NCBI GenBank assembly: GCA_024401495.1 | Contig: JAKSKW010000015.1 | Coordinates: 1-46,859 of the forward strand | DNA from: Paludibacteraceae bacterium | GTDB taxonomy: Bacteria; Bacteroidota; Bacteroidia; Bacteroidales; Paludibacteraceae | DNA length: 46,859 bases | Reading direction: 5' to 3' | Part shown: positions 32,192-41,717 of the stretch, piece after piece | How the letters are laid out: every line of letters starts with the position of its first letter | Numbering within the stretch: position 1 is the stretch's first letter | Notes under the pieces: generated by a model | Database searches by the model: none | What the model was told of the DNA's origin: nothing | The model's input: the letters and a program-made list of their open reading frames with translations, nothing else | Made by a program: the position numbers and the translations under genes

Positions 32192-34504
32192 ATGAAGAAA
32201 ACACTACTAACTTTCGTTGCATCGGTTGCAACTTTGTTTGGCGCCGCACTCCAATCTTTCGGAGTCACGGTCTCCAACCCTATCATCTATTCGGATGTGC
32301 CAGACCCATCGGTCATCCGTGATGGGAACAAGTATTATATGGTGAGCACCACAATGCACTGTGCTCCTGGTGTGCCAATCATGATGTCGGAAGATTTGTC
32401 TAACTGGCGTACCGTCAACTATGCATATCAGACTCTTGATAATGGCGACAACCAGAATCTAAACGCTGGCAAACATGCCTACGGAAAGGGTTCATGGGCA
32501 TCTTCTCTTCGCAAACACAAAAACAAATATTATATCCTTACTCCGTCGTACACTACAGGAAAGACTCATCTTTTCTCTACAGACGATATTGAGAACGGCA
32601 CTTGGGACGAGGTGCGTCTGCCTTTCTATCACGACCCGTCGCTTTTCTTCGACGACGATGATCGTGCCTACATCATCTACGGTGGTGGTGAGTTTAACGT
32701 CGTGGAGCTAAACAGTGATCTTAAGAGCGTGAAGAACGGTGTCACTAAATTGAATATTCCTATCGACCAGACTACTGGTACAAACAGCTATATCGTGAAG
32801 TGTGAGGGTGCTCACATGGAGAAGATCGACGGCAAATACTATCTTTTCGCTATCTCTTGGCCAGGCGGCAAATGCCGTACTGAGTTGGTGTTCCGTTCAA
32901 GCAGTTTGAAGGGCAACTACGAGGGTAGAATCGCATTGCAGGAGAACGGTGTGGCTCAAGGTAGCGTCTTCGACACTCCCGACGGCAAATGGTATGCGAT
33001 GCTATTCCGCGACTCAGGTGGTGTGGGACGTATTCCTTGGCTTATCCCTGTGACGTGGGAAAACGGTTGGCCTAACATGGGTAAGCAGGCGGCTCGTACT
33101 CTTAACTTGCCTAACGCAGTTGAGCCTGCTTATAGCATGGCGACGTCGGACGATTTCGAGTCGACTACCCTACCTCTTGAATGGCAGTGGAACCATAATC
33201 CCGACAATTCTAAATGGTCGTTGTCGGCTCGCCCTGGATTCTTACGTATCACAACAGGACGCACAGACAAATCTCTATACTGGGCAAAGAACACTTTGAC
33301 ACAGAAGACATTCGGACCAAAATGTTCTGGTCGTGTGGCTCTTGATGTGAAGGGAATGAAAGACGGTGATGTTGCCGGACTTGTCGCTCTACAGGATTCC
33401 TTCGGATTCGTAGGCGTGGAGAAGCAGTGGGGGAAATATAACATCGTGCAGAATAAGACAGTCGTAAGAAACGCATCTGTTCCTTTGAACGCAGATAAGG
33501 TTTATTTGAGAATCGACTTCGATTTTACTAAGGATAGAGCTTATTTCTTCTACAGCACCGACAATCAGAAGTGGAATTCCATCGGAAAGGATATTCCTCT
33601 TCCATACACACTTGGAATGTTTGCCGGATATAAATTCGGATTGTTTAATTATGCGACGTCGCAAACAGGAGGTTACGCCGATTTCGACTGGTTCAAAGTG
33701 GGCGAGGATGTGAACGACGAGATCTATCTTGATGCGATTAAAGAGCCAGAGGTTGTTGGACCATACAATGAGACTGCAGCACAGATTCCAGGCGTTGTGG
33801 AGGCTGAAAACTATAATACTGGCGGAAATAATATCTCATACTACGATAAAGACAGAAGCAATCGTGGCGGAGAGTACAGAAAAGACGGAGTGGATATCTA
33901 TGCGTCGGATGAGGCAAACGGTTTTGCCATCGGATATTGTGAAGCCGACGAGTGGATGAACTACACTGTGAACGTGGCAGAAGAGGGCGAATATGTGGTG
34001 ACTGTCAGATCCAGTGAAGAGGGCGACGTCGAGGAAGGAACTGTCCACGCTACCCTATCCAATGAGGCTGGCGACGCGATTGACATCGAGATCGGAAGCA
34101 CAGGAGCATGGGACACTTACGGAGAGTACAAGCAGAAGAGCAGAATCAAGCTACCTGCAGGAGAGACAACGATCAAGTTGACAATCAAGAAATCGTGGGT
34201 TAACATCGACCGTTTGTCATTCGCCAAGTGGGATCCTTCCGACGCATCAATGACAGATGCCGACAAGGTCACCGTCGTCGCAACACCGTCGACAATCAAT
34301 GTTATCGGTATCGACGAAGCATTTAAGGCAGAAATCATCAATGCTGAAGGAAAGATCATTATAAGTAGAGACGCGAGATCTCGCGTCTTCACAGAATCCC
34401 GCGTCATAACAGAGATTTCCACATCAGGAATTGCGTCTGGCATCTACACAGTCAGAATCACAACAGAAAACGCAGTGGTTTGCAAAAAAATCACACTCAA
34501 ATAA
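32192..34504 (+). CDS. Secreted GH43 beta-xylosidase/arabinofuranosidase with CBM6 and sorting tail
   Basis: A 770-residue exported glycoside hydrolase acting on plant xylan or arabinoxylan side chains. After a signal peptide (MKKTLLTFVASVATLFGAAL), the GH43 five-bladed propeller carries the catalytic Asp38 (VPDPSVIRDG), Asp148 (YHDPSLFFDD) and Glu205 (KCEGAHMEKID). Residues about 315-505 form the concanavalin-like domain that follows many GH43 catalytic domains. Residues about 531-680 are a CBM6 (QIPGVVEAENYNTGG, YCEADEWMNYTVN, NIDRLSFAKW). The final 80 residues (SGIASGIYTVRITTENAVVC, then KKITLK) resemble a type IX secretion C-terminal sorting domain. A REP-like palindrome is translated inside that tail (residues 725-740). 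It is followed by a strong terminator. No SusC/D or other polysaccharide genes are adjacent. Confidence 0.93.
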   Translation: MKKTLLTFVASVATLFGAALQSFGVTVSNPIIYSDVPDPSVIRDGNKYYMVSTTMHCAPGVPIMMSEDLSNWRTVNYAYQTLDNGDNQNLNAGKHAYGKGSWASSLRKHKNKYYILTPSYTTGKTHLFSTDDIENGTWDEVRLPFYHDPSLFFDDDDRAYIIYGGGEFNVVELNSDLKSVKNGVTKLNIPIDQTTGTNSYIVKCEGAHMEKIDGKYYLFAISWPGGKCRTELVFRSSSLKGNYEGRIALQENGVAQGSVFDTPDGKWYAMLFRDSGGVGRIPWLIPVTWENGWPNMGKQAARTLNLPNAVEPAYSMATSDDFESTTLPLEWQWNHNPDNSKWSLSARPGFLRITTGRTDKSLYWAKNTLTQKTFGPKCSGRVALDVKGMKDGDVAGLVALQDSFGFVGVEKQWGKYNIVQNKTVVRNASVPLNADKVYLRIDFDFTKDRAYFFYSTDNQKWNSIGKDIPLPYTLGMFAGYKFGLFNYATSQTGGYADFDWFKVGEDVNDEIYLDAIKEPEVVGPYNETAAQIPGVVEAENYNTGGNNISYYDKDRSNRGGEYRKDGVDIYASDEANGFAIGYCEADEWMNYTVNVAEEGEYVVTVRSSEEGDVEEGTVHATLSNEAGDAIDIEIGSTGAWDTYGEYKQKSRIKLPAGETTIKLTIKKSWVNIDRLSFAKWDPSDASMTDADKVTVVATPSTINVIGIDEAFKAEIINAEGKIIISRDARSRVFTESRVITEISTSGIASGIYTVRITTENAVVCKKITLK
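34365..34388 (+). repeat. REP-like palindrome inside the GH43 coding sequence
   Basis: GTAG (34365-34368) followed by the perfect 20-bp palindrome AGACGCGAGATCTCGCGTCT. It is read in frame as SRDARSRVF within the sorting tail and has the same layout as the intergenic copies at 3052, 23948 and 31889. A second GCGTC follows at 34401. Confidence 0.8.
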
Positions 34505-34521
34505 CATAATACCCTTTCGAG

Positions 34522-34562
34522 AAAAAAATGCCGTGGCGAAGAAATTCACCACGGCATTTTTT
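34522..34562. terminator. Bidirectional terminator between GH43 and addA-like genes
   Basis: AAAAAATGCCGTGG (34523-34536) pairs with CCACGGCATTTTTT (34549-34562) around a 12-nt loop. The loop and stem sequence is almost repeated at 41618-41643. Confidence 0.9.
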
Positions 34563-34564
34563 AT

Positions 34565-34582
34565 GTCAACGTTAGCGTTAAC
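34565..34582. repeat. Hexamer array (GTYARC-like), 3 units
   Basis: GTCAAC, GTTAGC, GTTAAC in register just after the AddA-like stop codon. It is related to the array at 28567. Confidence 0.55.
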
Positions 34583-34586
34583 TATA

Positions 34587-37500
34587 TCATTTTAACTCCA
34601 CAATCTTTCCCTGCAATGGGAAGAAAAGTATCATTGCATTTACCTTGATGCCACTCTTTTCTACCGCATCCTTATAAGCACAAAGTTGAGGTGCATAACT
34701 ATTGCCTTTTGCTATCAAATCGTCATCTGTAGCAACGGTATTGTCGTCCTTCATACTCTTGAAATCAACGATGACTGCCTCTTTATCAGACAAGCACCAC
34801 AACAAGTCGATCTCTCCATTCATAATCTGGCCGTTAGCCAGCTTGTGCATTACCGGCAGTTCATGATACAATTCAGAATATTGTCCATATGTTGGTTTCA
34901 AATAGTCGTAAAGTTTGACTATTGCATTAATAAAATCTCCAGATTGTGGTTTAATGTCATTGCGATTGTGCAAAACGCATATCTCCTCTGCCTTTGCAAC
35001 CATATTTGGATCTTTCTCATCAAAGACAGCGTAGATATCATGGATACATGTGCCGATCTCGTTCATTGGCACATTCCCCACAGACAGAGAAATCGGATCA
35101 TTAATCTTTACGGGATTCTGAGCAGATACACTGCCATGTTTATGTCCCAACTTGCTTGGAGAGATATAACGTGGATCTGCATTGCTTCCCGTATTCACTG
35201 CAGTATTTTTAATCTCATCATAAGTGGCAGCAACCATTGCTAAAGGAGCGACGGTAGGGATATCCGTCTTGAAGATGACATCTCCTGTATTTGTATCGTC
35301 AACAATGATATCCCTTACTCCATAGTAATCCAACATAGAGAATGCACTATTTCCGTATGACAACGCTACCACGTAATCCCTGGCACGAGTGAAACCAACA
35401 TACAGCAATCTGGCTCTCTCCGTCTTTACTCTTTCATAAATGTCCCCACCATGAGACAAACGGTTTGAAATCTTATTTTTTAGCACTTCAGGCAAATGTG
35501 TATTTCCTGAGACCACTCTTGGGAAAATGATGAGATACTCATCTCTACCCGCGCATGTGATAGCATTAGGGTTTGTCGCAAAGCTATGGACTCCAAAGAA
35601 TTCTCTACTGATAAGTCGCTGTTCATTCAGAAACTCATCATTCAAACTGTCAAGAATAACGATAGGCCACTCCAGACCTTTAGACTTATGGTATGTGATG
35701 ACACTCACAGCATCAGGATCTTTTATGAATGGAGTTTCGACATCAACGGACTCTGAATCATAATAGTTGACAAAGCCCATCACCGAACATGCAATATCAA
35801 GCAGTCGTGTATGTTCTTCATAACCTGCCACAACTCGTAGGAATGTATTGATATTAGCATGTCGACGGGATACATTTCCCCACTTTGCCACATGATTCCA
35901 GATGTCGAGTCGAAGCAAAAGAGTCTCTATCAACTGTAGTACAGACAAACCTTTAGACTCCAACAAAATTTCATCAATTTTTTTCAAGATAGGAACTTGA
36001 TTCCACTTGACATTGGAGATTCTATCAGAAATAACATCTTCTACCTTTTTGTTGTCCCAAAGATACAGGATCTGAGACATACTGTATAAACTCTTTTGTA
36101 GACTATAGTTGAGGATTGCCATTAGAAGTTGAATCTCAGCCATACCCTTGATATTGCTTTCTACGGCATTAACTTTGACACCTATTTTATTCAATGCGTC
36201 GACCATCAAATTAACGTCAGCTGTCTTACGTGCCAAAATAGCGATATCTCCTGCTGAGATTGTATTTTTCAAAATGCGACCATTCTTGTCGTACACAGGA
36301 TTACCAGCAGAGTCTTTGGTTATGCCATATTTCTCCACAAAATTTTGTGGTGCAGAAATGCCATTAATCAACAATTTAACCTGTTCGGCAACATCTGCAA
36401 TATATTTATCCTTACTTGCATTATTGGAATGCCAATTGTATATAGCCGGTTCTGATTTTCCAAGAGCATCATCCAAATCATCTTCACCACCTACCTCTCT
36501 GATAGGCAACAACGTTCCCCCACCAAACATTTTTGTCGCCATACTATTAGCTTTATCAACTAACTTTTTACGGCTACGGAAACTATATTTAAGTGTGGAT
36601 TGAGACAATCCACAAGAATTTTTGCCTGCGTTAACTGATGGGAATTTTGCAATAACAGACTTAATAAACTGCATATCGCTGCCACGGAATCCGTAGATGG
36701 ATTGTTTCTCGTCGCCTACCCAAACGGAACATCCTCCATTCGACGCAATTATTTCAGAAAGCATATCAAAAATCTCAACTTGAAGAGGGTTGCAATCCTG
36801 AAACTCATCCACCATCACAAGCTTATACTGGCCTTTGATATCGTCTTGCACTTGGGAATTACCAAGAAGTTCCTTGAATTTCAACTCCACATCGTTGAAA
36901 TCAACCAAATGATGAGCCTTTTTGTATTTTGCATAATCATTCTGCCAATTCGCAGCTATACTACAAATTTTTCTGACATACTCCTTTAACAAATTACCCC
37001 AATACACACTTGTCAAACACTCGTTACAGTAGGCAGCATAGGGTTCACATGATTTATCCAAAAAGACACTGTTTCCGAAACCGACTTTGGGAACAGGGTT
37101 AGTGTGATCCCAAACCATAGTTCCATTTTCATAAACGTCAAGTCCGTCCGAATAATATTTAGCAGACAAAGCGGTGGCGGCTTCTTTCAGTGTCGGGAAA
37201 TCTTGCGTACGGAATGAAATTTCCTTTAAGTCAGGTAGTGTGACTACAGCAGGAGCTGTTTGAGTCTTCTTATATTTTTTTGATGAAGTAAAAGAAGGAA
37301 ACGCACTAGTCCATGTGATAGACGTCACTTTATTATTATTGAACATCTTATCAATTTCATCGCAAGATTCCTTTTCCGTTTTTGCGAATGATTTTATTCC
37401 ATAATTTCTACTCAAATTGATTATGCGTAGGAGGTCATCCTTCCAAAAATCAACATCATCAACAAAATTATCGTTTTCTTTTTTCTTGAGGCCAAATGAT

Positions 37501-37898
37501 TTTCTTACCTTTTCAAAAAAAGAAAGATCTGCAGGCGTTATCAATTTGGAATCAATAAGAGAGTTAGTCTGATAGAATTTTTGCTCTGAATCACCCATCA
37601 GATTTAGCTCAGGTGACATTCCAAGCAAATACCAATACTTTCTAACAAAAGCCTCAGACACAGAGTCGATTGTGCCAATCATCGCTCCGGATAATTGTAT
37701 AGCCTCGTTGTAAAGACCTTTTTTTCTCAATTTGGCTGCGGCTTTGATCTTAAACTCCTCTGCGGCTGCCTTTGTGAAAGTGGTCAAAATCACCTGATCC
37801 GTCTTGAGACCATTAGCGATTGCTTCCGACAATTTCTCTGTAAGGGTGAAAGTTTTTCCTGAACCAGCACCCGCTGTGATATATTCTATATTTTTCAT
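34587..37898 (-). CDS. AddA-like UvrD-family helicase-nuclease
   Basis: An 1103-residue DNA end-processing enzyme for recombinational repair or defence. The N terminus carries Walker A AGAGSGKT (9-16, in EYITAGAGSGKTFTL), then motif Ia LTTFTKAAAEEFK, the DExx box VDEFQDCNPLQ, and motif III WVGDEKQSIYGFRGSD. Motif V/VI-type segments VSVITYHKSKGLEWP and LLYVGFTRARDYVV follow. The C-terminal PD-(D/E)XK nuclease is visible in NGEIDLLWCLSDKEAVIV, then DFKSMKD, with an upstream HDIYAVFDEKD segment. All helicase motifs look intact. Its ATG overlaps the stop of the AddB-like gene by one base, and the three genes from 41530 down form an operon. The divergent N terminus means a housekeeping or a defence role is equally possible. 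Confidence 0.85.
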   Translation of the reverse strand: MKNIEYITAGAGSGKTFTLTEKLSEAIANGLKTDQVILTTFTKAAAEEFKIKAAAKLRKKGLYNEAIQLSGAMIGTIDSVSEAFVRKYWYLLGMSPELNLMGDSEQKFYQTNSLIDSKLITPADLSFFEKVRKSFGLKKKENDNFVDDVDFWKDDLLRIINLSRNYGIKSFAKTEKESCDEIDKMFNNNKVTSITWTSAFPSFTSSKKYKKTQTAPAVVTLPDLKEISFRTQDFPTLKEAATALSAKYYSDGLDVYENGTMVWDHTNPVPKVGFGNSVFLDKSCEPYAAYCNECLTSVYWGNLLKEYVRKICSIAANWQNDYAKYKKAHHLVDFNDVELKFKELLGNSQVQDDIKGQYKLVMVDEFQDCNPLQVEIFDMLSEIIASNGGCSVWVGDEKQSIYGFRGSDMQFIKSVIAKFPSVNAGKNSCGLSQSTLKYSFRSRKKLVDKANSMATKMFGGGTLLPIREVGGEDDLDDALGKSEPAIYNWHSNNASKDKYIADVAEQVKLLINGISAPQNFVEKYGITKDSAGNPVYDKNGRILKNTISAGDIAILARKTADVNLMVDALNKIGVKVNAVESNIKGMAEIQLLMAILNYSLQKSLYSMSQILYLWDNKKVEDVISDRISNVKWNQVPILKKIDEILLESKGLSVLQLIETLLLRLDIWNHVAKWGNVSRRHANINTFLRVVAGYEEHTRLLDIACSVMGFVNYYDSESVDVETPFIKDPDAVSVITYHKSKGLEWPIVILDSLNDEFLNEQRLISREFFGVHSFATNPNAITCAGRDEYLIIFPRVVSGNTHLPEVLKNKISNRLSHGGDIYERVKTERARLLYVGFTRARDYVVALSYGNSAFSMLDYYGVRDIIVDDTNTGDVIFKTDIPTVAPLAMVAATYDEIKNTAVNTGSNADPRYISPSKLGHKHGSVSAQNPVKINDPISLSVGNVPMNEIGTCIHDIYAVFDEKDPNMVAKAEEICVLHNRNDIKPQSGDFINAIVKLYDYLKPTYGQYSELYHELPVMHKLANGQIMNGEIDLLWCLSDKEAVIVDFKSMKDDNTVATDDDLIAKGNSYAPQLCAYKDAVEKSGIKVNAMILFFPLQGKIVELK

Positions 37899-40540
37899 TA
37901 CTTACATTCTCCCTTAAATAATCCAAAATGGCTGAATCTATTGACACTCTTTTTTCCCAGATTTGTCCCTAACGGATACAAATCAGGAGTAGTATGGTAC
38001 GTCAAACCAGTCACATCACAAGTTTCTCCCTCTTCCAACAGATGTTTTGAATTAAACTCATCAAAACGGAAGTTGTAACTGTCCCGTACCATATTCATCA
38101 CATTTGATTTAACCTTCTTTGGTTTTATCACCTCTACATTATTAGAATGAAGCAAGCCACCATAAGTAGTAAACAGACAGCCTAACTTAAGGTTGAAATA
38201 ACCCACCATCTCCACATTGGATTTACGATTCACGTCATTCATCACACAATATTTGTAGATATCAAGCTGCAAAGCCGAATCATCAATCAATTTTGAGCGA
38301 TAATAAGTTGGGCTTCCATACTTAAGGTCGAAAATATATTTATTACTATGCGCGTCTTCTAGCACCAAGTCGCACTGAGCCGTCAATTCATTGCCACCAA
38401 CGATTGGCGACGGACTTTCCAAATAATCCACCTCGCATCCAACAATAGACAAATTATTTTGACTGATAATGTCAAGAAGATTACAGAACGACTTCCCTAC
38501 TTCATTCTTAAAGGTTGTCAACAAGAATGAATTTTCCGGCCGCAACAATAAGATGCCATTTTCCAATGCAGCTTGCTCAATATAGCCATCCAAAACTGTT
38601 TGATTCGTGATTATTTGTTGCACATTTGAAACATTAAATCCAGTTGTGTTACAAATGGTCTCCAATGTTCTATGAGCCACGGTTCCACAAATACGATTCA
38701 AGCCATCCAAAGAGTCTATCGACGGTGCATAGAGTCCACATACATACTTAAGCACATAATCGAAAGGAGAATCTATCAGTAGTGCAAGGCTCGAAAAACT
38801 CTCATGTTGTCGCTGCGGGATTGTAGTATTCGGATTCAAATTGTAGTAAGGCGTTCCAGCTTTACTTGCAAATGAGACTACCGGATTTGAACTAAGAGTA
38901 AGCGAATAAGTCAATGCCTTATCCATATCAGCACCCAACATTGAAATCAAAGGCGACGCTGCCACTCTCAAACCATCTGCGTTTTGAGGCACAAACAGTA
39001 GCACTTCTTTACCAGCATGTTTTGCTGACGATAACAAAAGTGAATTCTTGGCTGCCATCTGATCAACCTTCGACCAAACAGACACTCCTAAAGCAGTCAA
39101 ATTCTTAACATCGTCTGGAGACAAGAAACTATAGTCATAATCAGCGACAAGTTCTCCATAACAGTCCACCCAAACTATCTTTCCGTCCGACACACTATCG
39201 TGGATACAACCAAGCGAAGGATAAACGAAAAACGAATCAACCTTAAACGAATCAACGTCCATAGCTGAAGATGTGTTAGCATTGTCTACCAAAGTGGTTA
39301 TATCATCAGCGTTATAGGTTTTATTCACATTGATCAAAAGGTTCAATCTTCTGCATAGGTTTCTAAGATTAGCCTTCTGTCTGCTTACGGTCTGCCCAGC
39401 GCGGCTGTTTTTTGTCCAGTTGATCAAATCGTCTATACTCTGCTTGATAGCCACTCCACTCACCGCAGATGGGTTGACTACATGAAGGAATGATTTAAAT
39501 CCTTTAAAGTCATTTTGGATATCTTTTATTTCAGTAGAAGTATATGGAACACTTTTTTGTGTTTTAGAATCCCATTTATTCCAGGTTGGCACATTATTAA
39601 CAAAGTCGTTCCATTCAGTAGAGTCGCCCCAACCACAATGGTTAAGCAAATAATCACCTAATCTGTCACCACACAGAACTGGGCAAGGCGACGTCTTCAA
39701 ATACGATACAACATTTCGTAAATTCTTAGGATCCGCAAACATCAGCAGCCTAAGTTTGAAAAGTTGCAATACAGACGAATTTGAATCGTCTATCGTGGCT
39801 TCGATTGAGGAATGGCCAACTGATTTCAAGACATCGTTGAATGCAGCGGAATTCTGAGACACAACGACATCCTTAGTAGGATCTAAAGTGAGTGCGGCGG
39901 CTCTATAAGCGTCGAACGCATTTTTAAACTTATATATTTCTATACCACTTTTTCCACCACTTGTCTTTTCCTCATTTTCACCATTCACATTTCCACCATT
40001 CTCATCAGAAAGAGGTTCATATTTAGCACCTAACTTATCCAGTATATAGGCAATAGTAGGATGAATCTGAGACCTGTCGCAATTCGCCGTGATATTGATC
40101 AACAACGATTTACCTCCATCAAGATATCTTTTGATAGCAATCCATCTGTCGGAGATTCCTACAATAGAAGAATTAAAATTACTTTCAATTTCCGCAATAT
40201 CATTCAAGACGTCGGAATACGAAGGGTTGGGGTTGAAATTCCAATCCGCCATTCTTAACGCGTCGCGCCAACGAAGAATCTGTCTTGTAACGTTCACCTC
40301 ATCCATCGCAAAAGATGCAGCCAAACACTTCAAAGACGATTTTCTGATAGCAACCTTATATTGTTCTTCTCTTTCACAATCATCATTAGGAAATTCCGCA
40401 TGTATCAAACCAGCCTTCAATTCCAAACGAGAAAGCAATCCCATATTTCCGAAAAACGATGTGCCGATAGAATTTAAGTTTGCATAATCCACATGGACAT
40501 GTCCGTCATAATCAGGATGGTAAAAATATTGTTCAGTCAT
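37898..40540 (-). CDS. AddB-like PD-(D/E)XK nuclease subunit
   Basis: An 880-residue partner of the AddA-like protein. No Walker A or other helicase motif is visible, so it would be a helicase-dead AddB-type subunit. The C-terminal nuclease core shows ELTAQCDLVLEDAHSNKYIF, then DLKYGSPTYYRSKLIDDSAL, followed by QLDIYKYCVM; these fit motifs II (D), III (DxK) and the QxxxY helix of the RecB nuclease family. The middle (residues about 200-560) is unrecognised and includes a low-complexity Gly/Glu/Asn stretch (GGNVNGENEEKTSGG). Cysteines that might hold an Fe-S cluster, as in some AddB proteins, cannot be assigned with confidence. The gene starts 27 nt after the S1/P1-like gene. Confidence 0.8.
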   Translation of the reverse strand: MTEQYFYHPDYDGHVHVDYANLNSIGTSFFGNMGLLSRLELKAGLIHAEFPNDDCEREEQYKVAIRKSSLKCLAASFAMDEVNVTRQILRWRDALRMADWNFNPNPSYSDVLNDIAEIESNFNSSIVGISDRWIAIKRYLDGGKSLLINITANCDRSQIHPTIAYILDKLGAKYEPLSDENGGNVNGENEEKTSGGKSGIEIYKFKNAFDAYRAAALTLDPTKDVVVSQNSAAFNDVLKSVGHSSIEATIDDSNSSVLQLFKLRLLMFADPKNLRNVVSYLKTSPCPVLCGDRLGDYLLNHCGWGDSTEWNDFVNNVPTWNKWDSKTQKSVPYTSTEIKDIQNDFKGFKSFLHVVNPSAVSGVAIKQSIDDLINWTKNSRAGQTVSRQKANLRNLCRRLNLLINVNKTYNADDITTLVDNANTSSAMDVDSFKVDSFFVYPSLGCIHDSVSDGKIVWVDCYGELVADYDYSFLSPDDVKNLTALGVSVWSKVDQMAAKNSLLLSSAKHAGKEVLLFVPQNADGLRVAASPLISMLGADMDKALTYSLTLSSNPVVSFASKAGTPYYNLNPNTTIPQRQHESFSSLALLIDSPFDYVLKYVCGLYAPSIDSLDGLNRICGTVAHRTLETICNTTGFNVSNVQQIITNQTVLDGYIEQAALENGILLLRPENSFLLTTFKNEVGKSFCNLLDIISQNNLSIVGCEVDYLESPSPIVGGNELTAQCDLVLEDAHSNKYIFDLKYGSPTYYRSKLIDDSALQLDIYKYCVMNDVNRKSNVEMVGYFNLKLGCLFTTYGGLLHSNNVEVIKPKKVKSNVMNMVRDSYNFRFDEFNSKHLLEEGETCDVTGLTYHTTPDLYPLGTNLGKKSVNRFSHFGLFKGECK

Positions 40541-40567
40541 AATAAAACCTTTTACGTCATCTATAAA

Positions 40568-41530
40568 TCACTCCTTCAACCACGTTCTATACTTAATCCA
40601 CACATGTAGCCAAATACGTGCGATGGAATCAATCGCGTCGGAGAAGATCATTTTATTATATGCATCAAAGTTCTTGCCCCATTCAGTTTGGGCTGTGAAC
40701 TCAGCAAAATTCTGGTTAGTAGAGAAACTCTCTGGCACCAAGAAGCGGGAGAAGAGATAAGAATATTGCGACACACCGCTCATGTAATCCCAAGTGCTGG
40801 TGTTGTTAGTGCCCCATCCGTGCACATACGGACGAGATTGAATCTCTTTCTCCACCTCTTCCAATAGAGTCGATACCTTCAACGGCAATGGATAACCGTC
40901 GGGATCATAAAAGAAACGATTATTATCGACGTCGATCTTATACGACTTTTTGATCTGGTCCTCCCATTTCTTCTCTATGATGCCATGCATACCCTTCTCG
41001 TCGCTGAACGGACGATTGTCGCAATGGAAAGGCATGTGACAGTCGGCGACGTAATGGCTAAGGATAAAGAAACGCATAGCGATATGGTTGTTGGTCGTAG
41101 TGATTGGGCATCCACGCTCCTCCTTCTGAAGCATTTTGAAATTGTCGACGATACTGTGAGCGATCGACTCACAACGGTCGGCACAATTTCCCTTCACGAT
41201 AGAATACGGCTTTTTATATAGAGGCGACGTCTTCTTCATCATCGCACTGATGGAATGAGTGGCAGGCATATTGCGGAACTCCGTATAATTGCCATTAGGC
41301 TCATACTTCACAATATGGCTCGAACTCATATCCTTGAACACCTCGTCGGGATACCAAGCCCCTTCAATCACAAAATCACGGTAGTTTCTAAACCATTTCC
41401 ACAAAGCCTTAGCGTGCTGACGTACATCGTCCGACACACCTTTGACAACAGTTTCATCTTCTGTGGTAGCAATAACCTCCAGTCTCTTCATAGCCATAAA
41501 GGCTATCCACGCATGCGAGTATTTCTTCAT
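40568..41530 (-). CDS. S1/P1 nuclease - zinc-dependent phospholipase C superfamily protein
   Basis: A 320-residue protein with no clear signal peptide, beginning MKKYSHAWIAFMAMKRLEVI. The SHAW segment near the N terminus, ILSHYVADCHMPFHCDNRPF in the middle and GMHGIIEKKWEDQI later provide the spaced His/Asp residues expected of the trinuclear zinc site of S1/P1 nucleases and alpha-toxin-type phospholipase C. Substrates may be nucleic acid or phospholipid; both are possible. The lack of an obvious export signal is odd, because most relatives are secreted, although a Trp/His at the very N terminus can itself be a zinc ligand. It is the first gene of an operon with the AddB-like and AddA-like genes, which may be functional or incidental. 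Confidence 0.75.
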   Translation of the reverse strand: MKKYSHAWIAFMAMKRLEVIATTEDETVVKGVSDDVRQHAKALWKWFRNYRDFVIEGAWYPDEVFKDMSSSHIVKYEPNGNYTEFRNMPATHSISAMMKKTSPLYKKPYSIVKGNCADRCESIAHSIVDNFKMLQKEERGCPITTTNNHIAMRFFILSHYVADCHMPFHCDNRPFSDEKGMHGIIEKKWEDQIKKSYKIDVDNNRFFYDPDGYPLPLKVSTLLEEVEKEIQSRPYVHGWGTNNTSTWDYMSGVSQYSYLFSRFLVPESFSTNQNFAEFTAQTEWGKNFDAYNKMIFSDAIDSIARIWLHVWIKYRTWLKE

Positions 41531-41617
41531 ATCTATGTTTTCCTAATATGTAAATTCTATATGTACAAAGATAGCAGAAAATTAATTTGGAATCAAAATA
41601 ATAGCGGATATAAAAAA

Positions 41618-41643
41618 GCCGTAGTGAAAAAATTCACCACGGC
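41618..41643 (-). terminator. Hairpin resembling the GH43 terminator
   Basis: GCCGTAGTGAA and TTCACCACGGC form a stem with one mismatch. On the minus strand it is followed by TTTTTTATA, so it would terminate a minus-strand message, yet no recognisable gene ends here. It is nearly identical to the hairpin at 34522-34562. Confidence 0.65.
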
Positions 41644-41717
41644 ATTGATGAGTATCAATCTTTTGAAAAATCGACTCTTAGCAAATATTTATTGGTATTA
41701 TCTCACAATAACTGTTT

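Noticed and set aside
34686..35243. Plus-strand 185-residue reading frame opposite the AddA-like gene
   Set aside because: It is the antisense of a well-supported coding region with strong motifs; no start context or homology-like pattern.
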